Below are positions 8,776 to 16,513 of a stretch of 64,000 nucleotides of DNA, in pieces; the stretch's first letter is position 1; each line of letters starts with the position of its first letter. Source of the stretch: Galactobacillus timonensis (GTDB taxonomy: Bacteria; Bacillota_I; Bacilli_A; Erysipelotrichales; Erysipelotrichaceae); the NCBI RefSeq assembly GCF_900240265.1, contig NZ_LT964739.1, positions 675,948 through 739,947 of the forward strand, in the 5' to 3' direction. The notes under the pieces were generated by a model. It saw nothing but the letters and a program-made list of their open reading frames with translations, was not told where the DNA came from and searched no databases. The translations under genes were made by a program, and so were the position numbers.

Positions 8776-10590
8776 TCAGTCAGCCTGCAGAGCCTTGAAG
8801 CGGACACCGCCGCCGGTATAGTAGCGGCTGAACATTTCATAGTATTCCAGACGAAGCGTCTGAATTCCAACGATCAGTCCCTCGAGAATCATGACGAACG
8901 CGTTGCCGATGATCAGCACTACCGGTCCCGCGCCGCCGGTCATCTTCACCAGGGTCATTACCACGAGCATCATGCCGGCATGCGACAGAACAAAGCCGCC
9001 GACACGCAGGTACGACATCGAGTTGGTCACAAACGACAGCAGAATCTCGATCATCTCGAAGATTGACTGCGTCACATAACCGCCCCATCCTTCCTTCGGT
9101 TTCACAGTTCTGTGCTCCACCGCATTGGAGAACGGTTCCTTCATAATGAAGCACAGCACCGGCAGCACGAAGCAGATGGCGATGTAGAGCGGATTCTTCG
9201 CAATGTTCACGCCAACGAGCTTATCGTAAACGACCGCAAACATGATCGAACCGTAGAACACCAGTCCCGCGACACCGTTCTGCGAAAACAGAACTTCGCC
9301 GTATTTCTTTTTCTTCATGTTGTTGGTGATGTTGATGAGCTGCGTGATCATGATCAGCACAGCGCCGATCGCAATCGCACCGATCAGCAGGAACATCGTA
9401 TTCGAGTTCGCCATGACATCAAACAGCTTTTCCCGCACATGGAACAGCTTCTGATGGATCGGATTCAGCGCATCCTCATAGCCGAACAGAGAACCGAACA
9501 GGAATCCGAAGACCGTCGAAGTAATGCCGACGCGGCCGATGATGCCGAACAGCTTGCCCTTCTTTTCGAAGGCGAAGCCGATGGCCATCAATACCAGACC
9601 CTGACCCATATCGCCGAACATGATGCCAAACAGCAGACAGTACGTCAGCGCCATGAAGAAGGTCGGATCAAAGTCACCATACTGCGGCAGCGAATACATC
9701 TCAACAAACAGCTCAAACGGTCTTGCGAACCAGTTGTTCTTCAATACCGTAGGACACTTGCACTGCGGCATTTCCGACGGCTCCTTGAAACGGAAGTCGA
9801 CCGGAAGATCCACAAACACGTTCTTGAAGGCATCCGCCTCATCCGCCTGAATGAATCCGGAGAGGATCATCTTTTCATCCAGTACCGCCACATCCGGGTA
9901 CATGGAGCAGATCTCATCCTCACGGTTGCAATAGGCATAGACATCGTTGATCCTGTCCCGGTAGTCTTCCATCAGACGATGCACATCCACCGACGGAATA
10001 TCAATCGGCTCAAAGTACAGCTCCTGGAAGATCTTCTTTACCTTCTGCGCATAGGAATCGGAAGTTACGTACACCATCCAGATATACTGGTCCGTCGCAT
10101 GGCAGCGGTGATGAACGAAGTACTCCTGGCCGTACATGGACAGCTTCTGGAAGCTGTCGACCGGCAGACGGCCGAAGCCGAAGTTCAGATAGCGGCAGGC
10201 GTGAATCCGCTCGAAGCCGCATTTGCTCAGTTCCTTGAGAGCCGCCTCATCATCCGGTGTCAGCAGCACTTCGTTTGAATCCGTCGTGATGCCGAACTTT
10301 TCAGTGATCTCGCTGATGAAGGCTTCAATCTCTTCCTTTGTATAGGTCTTTGAAGGGGTGCCCTTTTCTTTCAGGTCGCAGCCGATCGAATGCGCAAGAT
10401 TGCGGATTGTCTGCCGGTAGCCGGAATAGGGATTGTCCTCGTTGAGCAGCTTGCCGCCATTGTCTTCCGTCACGATTTCTGACGCGCTGACCGGATGAAG
10501 AAGGCCGCAGCTTCTTGCCCTCAGCAGCATCTCATCGAGATGTTCCCGGTCCGTGCAGGCACTGACGAATTTCATAGGTACAATTGCCAT
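8776..10590 (-). CDS. ntpI: V-type ATP synthase subunit I (a subunit)
   Basis: Subunit I is the membrane stator with the ion half-channels. The 604-residue protein has a soluble N-terminal half (1-300, beginning MAIVPMKFVSACTDREHLDEML) and about seven membrane helices in the C-terminal half starting FMALTYCLLFGIMFGDMGQG near residue 315. The conserved arginine region SMSYLRVGGFVLSHAGM is near 520 and the C-terminal LRLEYYEMFSRYYTGGGVRF is the family signature. It follows ntpC by 17 bases. Confidence 0.94.
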   Translation of the reverse strand: MAIVPMKFVSACTDREHLDEMLLRARSCGLLHPVSASEIVTEDNGGKLLNEDNPYSGYRQTIRNLAHSIGCDLKEKGTPSKTYTKEEIEAFISEITEKFGITTDSNEVLLTPDDEAALKELSKCGFERIHACRYLNFGFGRLPVDSFQKLSMYGQEYFVHHRCHATDQYIWMVYVTSDSYAQKVKKIFQELYFEPIDIPSVDVHRLMEDYRDRINDVYAYCNREDEICSMYPDVAVLDEKMILSGFIQADEADAFKNVFVDLPVDFRFKEPSEMPQCKCPTVLKNNWFARPFELFVEMYSLPQYGDFDPTFFMALTYCLLFGIMFGDMGQGLVLMAIGFAFEKKGKLFGIIGRVGITSTVFGFLFGSLFGYEDALNPIHQKLFHVREKLFDVMANSNTMFLLIGAIAIGAVLIMITQLINITNNMKKKKYGEVLFSQNGVAGLVFYGSIMFAVVYDKLVGVNIAKNPLYIAICFVLPVLCFIMKEPFSNAVEHRTVKPKEGWGGYVTQSIFEMIEILLSFVTNSMSYLRVGGFVLSHAGMMLVVMTLVKMTGGAGPVVLIIGNAFVMILEGLIVGIQTLRLEYYEMFSRYYTGGGVRFKALQAD

Positions 10591-10607
10591 TGTGCCGTAC
10601 TCCTTTC

Positions 10608-11639
10608 CTAATAAACCAGCATCGGTTTCATATGATCGGCGCCGATGCCGTATGACACGCCTTCAATGATGTTCACCACATTCTGGATTTCAATCCGCGA
10701 CAATAACAGATAGCTCAGCAGAACCAGCTTTGGCTCCGTGCTGTTTTCCAGAAAGTGATAATTCATGTGATAGCGGATCATGCCGGTATAGTGTTCGATG
10801 CTGGAAAACTTCACATTTTTCACATACCGGTGGTATTTCTTCTGCATTTTTTCAATGACCTGGTCAGCCGTGCTCGAACTGATCAGATCTTCCATTTCCC
10901 GATCATTGAACAGATAGGTCGTATGCGTAATCATCGGCCGAATCTGGTCCGGAGCCGCCCGGAAGTACTTCTTCAGACGGTAGATCATGGCAATGTTATC
11001 CAGTTCGACCCGTGCCTTGACGATCGCCATCATATCGATGCCCGCACGCCCATAACCGGAAACCACGTCCATGACCGTTTCGTAGTAGTTCTGCATCAGC
11101 TCATGTTCGAGGCCGATGTAGTTGATCTGGGAAAAATCTTTCGTCTCGTACTTCCGCACAATCCTCTCGTACCGGGTCCCCTTGAGAACCTTGATCAGAT
11201 CATCGAAGTTTGTCACTTCGGGAAGTTTCTTTACATCGAAACAAAGGTAATGACTGATATAAATCGGCATGTCCGCAATCATCGCACTGCGCGCCTCCGC
11301 ATCCTTCTGGGTGAACCAGCGGATACTGCTGAGAATCAGATCGATTTCTTCCGTCTCAACTGCGGCATAGATGAACTTTCCGTAATCACCCTCACTGTAT
11401 CGCAGCAGTTTCTGCAGCCGGCGGTAGACATCCATCCGTATCAGGGCTTCCAGCTGTCCCGTATGGACCGCTTTCTCATTGACGCCCGAAAGTATTTCGG
11501 AAAAGACGGGACCGCGCTTGAGAGCAGCCGCAACTTCCGGCACACTCTTTTTCTGCATGAGAGCGTTATAATCCGCTTCCTTCATGCGTGCTCCGAACAT
11601 TGCCCTGGCCTTGACGGCCATTGCCATATCTGAGCTCAT
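10608..11639 (-). CDS. ntpC: V-type ATP synthase subunit C
   Basis: Subunit C (archaeal/bacterial d-type) caps the membrane ring and links it to the central shaft. The 343-residue, mainly helical protein fits the family length, with three repeated helical segments and the C-terminal EIQNVVNIIEGVSYGI seen in family members. Its start overlaps the preceding stop (ATGA at 11636-11639). It ends with TAG, which shows that TAG is used as a normal stop in this genome. Confidence 0.92.
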   Translation of the reverse strand: MSSDMAMAVKARAMFGARMKEADYNALMQKKSVPEVAAALKRGPVFSEILSGVNEKAVHTGQLEALIRMDVYRRLQKLLRYSEGDYGKFIYAAVETEEIDLILSSIRWFTQKDAEARSAMIADMPIYISHYLCFDVKKLPEVTNFDDLIKVLKGTRYERIVRKYETKDFSQINYIGLEHELMQNYYETVMDVVSGYGRAGIDMMAIVKARVELDNIAMIYRLKKYFRAAPDQIRPMITHTTYLFNDREMEDLISSSTADQVIEKMQKKYHRYVKNVKFSSIEHYTGMIRYHMNYHFLENSTEPKLVLLSYLLLSRIEIQNVVNIIEGVSYGIGADHMKPMLVY

Positions 11640-11959
11640 TCATCCTCCCCTGACAAAATCCGGTCCACCAGTTCCTTTCTCCACTTTTCCTTGTTTTCCG
11701 CAAAGGAAGAGCGAAGCTTTTCCGATTCCCGGTCGAAGTAGGCCTTGCTGGCGGCTTCATCCTTCTGGATCTTTTCGTCCAGTTCCTTCCGAGTCGCTTC
11801 CACCTGCGCATTGACCGCAGCCCGGGATTCTTCCGTCAGCCGCTTCTTCTCCGCCTCGATTTCCTGCTTCATACGGAAACGCTTCTCATGAAGTTCGTCG
11901 ATACGCTTTCGTGTTTCTTCATCATCACTGATCAGATCCTGGATAGCTTCAATTTCCAT
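11636..11959 (-). CDS. V-type ATP synthase peripheral-stalk subunit (G/H type)
   Basis: The first gene of the ATPase operon encodes a 107-residue, almost entirely helical, highly charged protein (heptads rich in E, K and R from about residue 10 to 100), as expected for the peripheral-stalk partner of subunit E (subunit G, NtpF in Enterococcus). I start it at ATG 11959, reading MEIEAIQDLI; an in-frame TTG upstream at 11986 is less likely. Sequence identity in this family is low, so position in the operon is the main support. Confidence 0.75.
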   Translation of the reverse strand: MEIEAIQDLISDDEETRKRIDELHEKRFRMKQEIEAEKKRLTEESRAAVNAQVEATRKELDEKIQKDEAASKAYFDRESEKLRSSFAENKEKWRKELVDRILSGEDE

Positions 11960-11994
11960 AAGTTCATACCTGTGCTTTTTTATCAAGCGTACAC

Positions 11995-12000
11995 ATTATA
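11995..12000 (-). promoter_or_regulatory. Probable -10 element of the V-ATPase operon promoter
   Basis: A perfect TATAAT on the minus strand lies 36 bases before the first ATPase start codon. No good -35 hexamer is seen at 16-18 bases, so the promoter assignment rests on the -10 alone. Confidence 0.4.
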
Positions 12001-12094
12001 GGCGTTTTGGGCATCACTGTGGGATCAAATCAGGCAAACACGCTGAATACTTCCACAAAGCACCGGTTTCATTGTCTTTGCCGCATATCAAACG

Positions 12095-12193
12095 ATCCCT
12101 GAACCCTGTGCAGGATTAAAAGCTGAGGTCAAGGATCTTTACAGCAGCCTGGAAATATCTGTGACCAAAGCCATCCATTTCCCCGGAAAATGA
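12095..12193 (+). pseudogene. Decayed copy of the dinJ-like antitoxin gene
   Basis: Read rightward, this stretch gives IPE then a short insertion, then LKAEVKDLYSSLEISVTKAI and a stop at 12191-12193. It lines up with residues about 12-36 of the intact antitoxin downstream (IDPEFKTEVEDLYSSFGMSV). There is no start codon or ribosome-binding site, and the DNA-binding N-terminus and toxin-binding C-terminus are missing. It is followed directly by a copy of the spo0J 3' end and terminator. Confidence 0.7.
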
Positions 12194-12258
12194 AAAGCCG
12201 CCCGTATTTCACAGAGCGGCTGGTGTATTGCTTTGTTTTTTCTGCCGGCTTACTCAGC
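12191..12258. repeat. Duplicate of the spo0J terminator and 3' end
   Basis: This segment is nearly the same as 13179-13250 (TGAAAAGCCGCCCGTATTTC in both, then AGAGCGGCT, and CGGCTTACTCAGCACTTT at the far end). The second copy is the terminator and last codons of spo0J. The hairpin arms AGCCGC (12196-12201) and GCGGCT (12216-12221) are kept here. It shows that a piece of the locus was duplicated around the toxin-antitoxin genes. Confidence 0.8.
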
Positions 12259-12367
12259 ACTTTACTCGTATTGCTGAGCCCGGGCTGTTTCATAGTTCAG
12301 CCAGCAAGCGTTGAACCATGAATACACTACAATTATTTTTGATGGTTTATTCGCACATTGTGAACGT

Positions 12368-12401
12368 ATTGTATTCGTATGTTTCGCATTTGATGTACAA
12401 T
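12368..12401 (+). promoter_or_regulatory. Promoter/operator region of the dinJ-yafQ locus
   Basis: TACAAT at 12396-12401 is a plausible -10, followed by AGGAG at 12408-12412. ATTGTA at 12368-12373 and TACAAT at 12396-12401 form an inverted repeat around the -10 region. Type II antitoxins of this family usually bind such repeats in their own promoter; binding here is inferred. Confidence 0.4.
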
Positions 12402-12421
12402 TCTGTTAGGAGATGACCAAC

Positions 12422-12706
12422 ATGTCTAAAACAGCTAACATTAATGTTCGAATTGATCCTGAATTTAAGACAGAAGTCGAGGATCTTTACAGCAGCTTTG
12501 GAATGTCTGTTACCGAAGCTATCAATATCTTTCTTCATATGTCCGTTATGGAAGGCGGCCTTCCTTTCGAAGTCCGCCAGCCAAGATTCAATGCGGAGAC
12601 GGAATCCGCAATGAAAGAAGCCCGTGCCATCGCAAACGGCACCATCTCAGCAAAGAAATACTCCTCTGCCAAAGAAATGATCAATGATATCCTGGCGGAG
12701 GACTAA
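12422..12706 (+). CDS. dinJ: Type II antitoxin, RelB/DinJ family
   Basis: A 94-residue antitoxin that should neutralise the following YafQ-type nuclease and repress its own promoter. The N-terminus (TANINVRIDPEFKTEVEDLY) is the ribbon-helix-helix DNA-binding part, followed by GMSVTEAINIFLHMSVMEGGLPF, the RelB/DinJ signature. The C-terminal 40 residues are the toxin-binding arm. I choose the ATG at 12422 because AGGAG at 12408-12412 is nine bases upstream; the ATG at 12413 touches the ribosome-binding site. The toxin gene starts four bases after the stop. Confidence 0.9.
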   Translation: MSKTANINVRIDPEFKTEVEDLYSSFGMSVTEAINIFLHMSVMEGGLPFEVRQPRFNAETESAMKEARAIANGTISAKKYSSAKEMINDILAED

Positions 12707-12710
12707 GCAA

Positions 12711-12983
12711 ATGCTTAATCTCGTCGTAACGAATCAATTTAAGAGAGATCTGAAACGCATACGAAAACAAGGAAAAGATCTGAGCATGCTGCAGAATATA
12801 CTGCAGATGCTGGTAGAAGAGAAAGATCTTGATGCCAAATACTGTGACCATGCATTAACAGGTAATTACATCGGCTTCCGTGAATGTCATATACAGCCTG
12901 ACTGGCTTCTTATTTACATGATTAATCACCAGGAGCTCATACTTACCGCTTCCAGGACCGGAAGCCACTCCGATCTGTTTTAA
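12711..12983 (+). CDS. yafQ: Type II toxin, YafQ-family mRNA interferase
   Basis: A 90-residue RelE-fold ribosome-dependent nuclease. The active-site residues of YafQ are in place: DHALTG (first His), RECHIQPDWLLIY (His, Asp, Trp) and the terminal RTGSHSDLF (His and Phe). The toxin therefore looks intact. The start at 12711 follows the antitoxin stop by four bases, the usual operon order. A hairpin with a T-run at 13113-13136 probably ends the transcript. Confidence 0.92.
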   Translation: MLNLVVTNQFKRDLKRIRKQGKDLSMLQNILQMLVEEKDLDAKYCDHALTGNYIGFRECHIQPDWLLIYMINHQELILTASRTGSHSDLF

Positions 12984-13112
12984 TTCTATTATTCCGGATC
13001 CGAAATCACCTTAGCAGCCGTATTTGGCACCTCATCTTTCAAGGATCGTGACTTGAGACAATCACAATTCCGGATCGATGGGGTGCTTCTTTCTATAAGA
13101 TGCACCAGCCCT
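12984..13112. other. Non-coding gap after the toxin gene
   Basis: No coding frame is seen. Two short direct matches (ATTCCGGATC near 12991 and near 13071) and a GGTGC/GCACC hairpin at about 13082-13106 are the only structures noticed. Confidence 0.4.
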
Positions 13113-13136
13113 CCTCCCGCATCACGGGAGGTTTTA
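13113..13136 (+). terminator. Terminator of the dinJ-yafQ unit
   Basis: CCTCCCG (13113-13119) pairs with CGGGAGG (13125-13131) over a five-base loop and is followed by TTTT on the plus strand. Confidence 0.7.
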
Positions 13137-13180
13137 TGTTTCGTACCTCATCGGTGCTTAACAGCGCTCTTACGCATAAT

Positions 13181-13209
13181 GAAAAGCCGCCCGTATTTCA
13201 GAGCGGCTT
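13181..13209 (-). terminator. Terminator after spo0J
   Basis: On the minus strand AAGCCGC and GCGGCTT (plus-strand 13203-13209 and 13184-13190) form a stem followed by T residues, 28 bases past the spo0J stop. It ends the long leftward run that begins at dnaX. Confidence 0.75.
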
Positions 13210-13236
13210 GTGCATTGTCTTGTTTTATCTGACGGC

Positions 13237-14136
13237 TTACTCAGCACTTTCTTCCAGCATGTTGAGTGCCTCAAGGATACGGTTCAGATCATCGGTATCG
13301 TTGTAGGCAATCGAGATTGCTTTCTTCGAAACCTTCACTTCCGTCCCGAGCTTGCGGCTCATGCGCAGCTCAATATCCCTCACCAGAGGATCTTTCTCCT
13401 CTTCTTTTTTCTTCGGCTTCGGCTGGCTGTCCTGACCGTTGAGCGTCTTTACATACTGCTCCACTTCCCGCACGCTCATATGATGCGCCGCAATATACTC
13501 CGCCGCATCCAGCATCTGATCCTCATCCTTCAGCGACAGCAGCGGACGCACATGCCCCATGGTCAGCTTCTTGTTGGTGACCATTTCCTGAACCGGCTGG
13601 GGCAGCTTCAGCAGCCGCAGCATATTTGCGCAGTACTCACGGCTCTTGCCAACCCGCTCCGCCAGCTTCTCCTGCGTATAGCCAAGCCGCTGAATCAGCG
13701 ACTCATAGGCGGCCGCCTCTTCAATCGGATTCAGGTCCTCACGCTGCACGTTTTCCAGAATGGAGATTTCCATCATCTCCTCATCCGTAAACTCAACGCT
13801 GATGCACGGCACCTTCTCCAGACCCGCGATCTTCGCCGCCCGCAGTCTGCGCTCACCGGCAATCAGCTCATAGCCCTGAACACTCTTGCGAACAAGCAGC
13901 GGCGTAAAAATACCATGAAGACGAATGGAATCTGCCAGCTCGTTCAAAGCCTTCGGATCAAATTCCTTCCGCGGCTGGTAGGGGTTGGGCCGGATTTCCT
14001 TCACCGGAAGTTCCACTTCCTTGCGACCGGGTACCTCCGTCGAATTGTTCTGAATATCATCCAGAAACTGTTCCACATTGGAGCCGAAGATACTGTCAAG
14101 GCCGCGGCCGAGACCGGTTTTCTTTTCTTTTGCCAT
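13237..14136 (-). CDS. spo0J: Chromosome-partitioning protein ParB/Spo0J
   Basis: ParB binds parS sites and spreads as a CTP-dependent clamp to recruit Soj and SMC near the origin. The 299-residue protein has the CTPase/ParB N-domain with IRPNPYQPRKEFD (about 50-62) and GERRLRAAK (about 93-101), where family members carry the CTP-binding motif, then SILENVQREDLNPIEEA, a central helix-turn-helix (RVGKSREYCANMLRLLKL near 160-180) and a C-terminal dimerisation domain. The ATG at 14136 overlaps the soj stop by one base (TGATG); the in-frame TTG one codon earlier is less likely. Cognate parS sites are seen at 26260 and 27663. Confidence 0.95.
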   Translation of the reverse strand: MAKEKKTGLGRGLDSIFGSNVEQFLDDIQNNSTEVPGRKEVELPVKEIRPNPYQPRKEFDPKALNELADSIRLHGIFTPLLVRKSVQGYELIAGERRLRAAKIAGLEKVPCISVEFTDEEMMEISILENVQREDLNPIEEAAAYESLIQRLGYTQEKLAERVGKSREYCANMLRLLKLPQPVQEMVTNKKLTMGHVRPLLSLKDEDQMLDAAEYIAAHHMSVREVEQYVKTLNGQDSQPKPKKKEEEKDPLVRDIELRMSRKLGTEVKVSKKAISIAYNDTDDLNRILEALNMLEESAE

Positions 14137-14930
14137 CAATTGCCTCCCTTTTCGTTCTGCGTCAACACTTCTTTGACCAGTGCCGCATACGCCTTGGCAC
14201 CTTCGGAGCGTGTATCGTATTCAAAAATGCTCTGGCCGCGGGAAGGCGCCTCGGAAAGACGGACATTCCGCGGAATAATGCAACGATATACCTTTTCCTT
14301 AAAGTACTTGCGCACTTCCTGCTGCACTTCGACCGACAGCTTCGTACGCACATCGAACATCGTCAACAGAACCCCCTCGATATTCAACTGCGGATTCCAG
14401 AGCTTCTGCACCAGACGGATCGTTGAAAGCAGCTGGGTCAGACCTTCCAGCGCAAAGTACTCACACTGCACCGGAATCATGACCGAATCCGCCGCCGTCA
14501 GTGCATTCGTATTGAGAAGCCCCAGCGAAGGCGGACAGTCAATGATGATGAAATCATACTGATCCCTGACGGCATCCAGCTTCTGCTTCAGAAGATGTTC
14601 ACGGCCAACCTGATAATCCGAAGAAACCATCTCCACATCCGCCCCCGAAAGATCAATCGTCGCCGGCAGAACATCCAGCGGCGGCATATCGAGTGTCACT
14701 TTATCATTCTGTACCGAATCATCCCCCATCAGCACCTGGTACACCGTATGCTGCGGCGAATAGCCGCGTGCACCGGTGGCTCCGATGCCGTTGGACGCAT
14801 TGCCCTGCGGATCGAAATCAACCAGCAGGACGTGCTTTCCGGCATAGGCCAGGCCGGCAGACAGATTGATGCTCGTAGTCGTTTTTCCAACGCCGCCCTT
14901 CTGGTTGGCAACAGCGATGATCTTGCCCAT
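14136..14930 (-). CDS. soj: Chromosome-partitioning ATPase ParA/Soj
   Basis: Soj is a deviant Walker-type ATPase that works with Spo0J in origin segregation and, in Bacillus, regulates DnaA. The 264-residue protein begins MGKIIAVANQKGGVGKTTTS, with the deviant Walker A KGGVGKTT at residues about 11-18. Walker B-like FIIIDCPPSLG is near 120. I start it at ATG 14930, preceded by GAGGGG; the open frame continues upstream into noc without meaning. It lies between noc and spo0J as in most Bacillota. Confidence 0.96.
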   Translation of the reverse strand: MGKIIAVANQKGGVGKTTTSINLSAGLAYAGKHVLLVDFDPQGNASNGIGATGARGYSPQHTVYQVLMGDDSVQNDKVTLDMPPLDVLPATIDLSGADVEMVSSDYQVGREHLLKQKLDAVRDQYDFIIIDCPPSLGLLNTNALTAADSVMIPVQCEYFALEGLTQLLSTIRLVQKLWNPQLNIEGVLLTMFDVRTKLSVEVQQEVRKYFKEKVYRCIIPRNVRLSEAPSRGQSIFEYDTRSEGAKAYAALVKEVLTQNEKGGN

Positions 14931-14944
14931 AGTCTTTTCCCCTC

Positions 14945-15760
14945 TTATTGTTTTGGAAAGCGGATCACGACCGTCACCTGGTCCGGAGCGTCTTCGGTTT
15001 CCATTGTGGGATTCATTCCCATCTTCTGAATCATCTTTACACACTGCGCAATTGAATTGATGCCGATCTGAATATTGCGCGCAAAGCCCTTCGTCTTCTG
15101 ACGCTTATGCGTCTTCGGCGGCTGTGCTTCTCTGCTAATCATCTGGTCCACATACGCCTCGGTTTCCCGAACCGTATAGCCACATTTAACGACTTCTTCA
15201 TAGGCCTTCTTCTGCTCGTTTTCCGGCAGCTTCAGCAGTGCACGGGCATGGCGCTCCGTAACCTTCTGTTCCCTGATACCATCCTGCACTTCTTCAGGAA
15301 GTGACAGAAGACGGATCTTGTTGGCAACCGAGGACTGGGAGCGGCCGATCTGAGCCGCCAGCTGTTCCTGACTCAGATGAGCCTGACGCATGATCTGCAC
15401 ATAGGCCTGCGCCTCTTCAACGGCGCTGAGATTTTCTCTCTGAATGTTTTCAACCAGTGCCATCTGCGCAGCTTCCGCCTCATCGGGCGACAGGATGTAG
15501 CACGGCATCTTTTCCATGCCCAGTGCCCTGCATGCCCGATAGCGCCGCTCACCGGCAATGATCTCATACCTCCCGTCGACCTGACGCACTGTAATCGGCG
15601 TAATCAGACCGTTGGCGCGGATGGATTCTTTCAGTTCCTCCAGCGAATCTTCGTCAAAGTTCTGCCGCGGCTGATAAGGAGAAGGAACGATCCTGTCCAA
15701 AGGAAGCTCCATAACCTTTCCTACCAGTGTTTTTTCCAGCAGTGATGTAAAGCGTGCCAT
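14945..15760 (-). CDS. noc: Nucleoid occlusion protein Noc (ParB family)
   Basis: Noc is a ParB paralogue that binds its own sites across the chromosome and blocks division over the nucleoid. The 271-residue protein has IVPSPYQPRQNFDEDSLEEL, GERRYRACRAL and LVENIQRENLSAVEEAQAY, followed by the helix-turn-helix AAQIGRSQSSVANKIRLL. The N-terminus, MARFTSLLEKTLVGK, may provide the amphipathic membrane-binding helix known for Noc. Position between rsmG and soj is the standard context for Noc rather than a second Spo0J. GGAGGAGA precedes the ATG at 15760. Confidence 0.88.
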   Translation of the reverse strand: MARFTSLLEKTLVGKVMELPLDRIVPSPYQPRQNFDEDSLEELKESIRANGLITPITVRQVDGRYEIIAGERRYRACRALGMEKMPCYILSPDEAEAAQMALVENIQRENLSAVEEAQAYVQIMRQAHLSQEQLAAQIGRSQSSVANKIRLLSLPEEVQDGIREQKVTERHARALLKLPENEQKKAYEEVVKCGYTVRETEAYVDQMISREAQPPKTHKRQKTKGFARNIQIGINSIAQCVKMIQKMGMNPTMETEDAPDQVTVVIRFPKQ

Positions 15761-15801
15761 GGTCTCCTCCTTTCCCCTTTCATCCGTTTCCGTTGTGTCT
15801 T

Positions 15802-16491
15802 TTACAATGGCTTTTTCTTGATCTGTCCATAATTGCGAGGATACTGCGCCGGCGTATGCGACACTTTCATAGCCGAAATGTTGTTGCGTATTTCGCCACC
15901 CGGCAGCGCTGCGGCGTGAATCTCTGCCGCATTCAGTCCCAGTACCTTGAAGGCATGTTCCGCAGCTTTTACTTCTTCGCTTCCCTGCGGACCCTTCATC
16001 GCCAGGAACATTCCTCCAACTCTGATGAAGGGGGCGCACAGTTCACTCAATACCGGAAGGCCGGCGACAGCTCTTGCGACAGCGACATCGAATGTTTCCC
16101 GCTCCGTTTTCACCACGTCTTCCGCTCTTCCCTGAATCACCGTAACGTTGTTCAGCTTCAGCTCACTGACCAGCTGCTGCAGATAGCGCACGCGCTTGCC
16201 GATCGGCTCCAGCAGCGTCACTCTGAGATCCGGCCGTGCGATCGCAAATACGACACCCGGAAAGCCGGCGCCGCTGCCTACATCGATCACCGAAGCGTTT
16301 TGTCCAATCAGCGCGATCGGCAGTAAACAGTCCAGAAAGTGCTTCTCATAGATATCATCCCGCGTCCTGAGAGCCGTGAGATTGATCTTTTCATTCCATT
16401 CCAGTAACAGTTCACAATCCCTTTCGAGCTGTACAAGCATCTGTTCGCTCAGGGGGACGGGACTGTACTCTGCAAGTTCCTTGATTTCCAT
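15802..16491 (-). CDS. rsmG: 16S rRNA (guanine-527-N7)-methyltransferase RsmG
   Basis: RsmG (GidB) methylates N7 of G527 in 16S rRNA using S-adenosylmethionine. The 229-residue protein has the SAM-binding loop VIDVGSGAGFPGVVFAIARP (about 65-84), ERDCELLLEWNEKINLTAL at the N-terminus and VARAVAGLPVLSELC near 135. It lies between the GHL10-type lipoprotein gene and noc in the leftward run. Confidence 0.95.
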   Translation of the reverse strand: MEIKELAEYSPVPLSEQMLVQLERDCELLLEWNEKINLTALRTRDDIYEKHFLDCLLPIALIGQNASVIDVGSGAGFPGVVFAIARPDLRVTLLEPIGKRVRYLQQLVSELKLNNVTVIQGRAEDVVKTERETFDVAVARAVAGLPVLSELCAPFIRVGGMFLAMKGPQGSEEVKAAEHAFKVLGLNAAEIHAAALPGGEIRNNISAMKVSHTPAQYPRNYGQIKKKPL

Positions 16492-16513
16492 AGCACCACA
16501 ATTCTACATCAGT

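Noticed and set aside
13210..14562. A 450-codon plus-strand frame opposite spo0J and soj
   Set aside because: It is antisense to two genes with full motif sets and has no ribosome-binding site.
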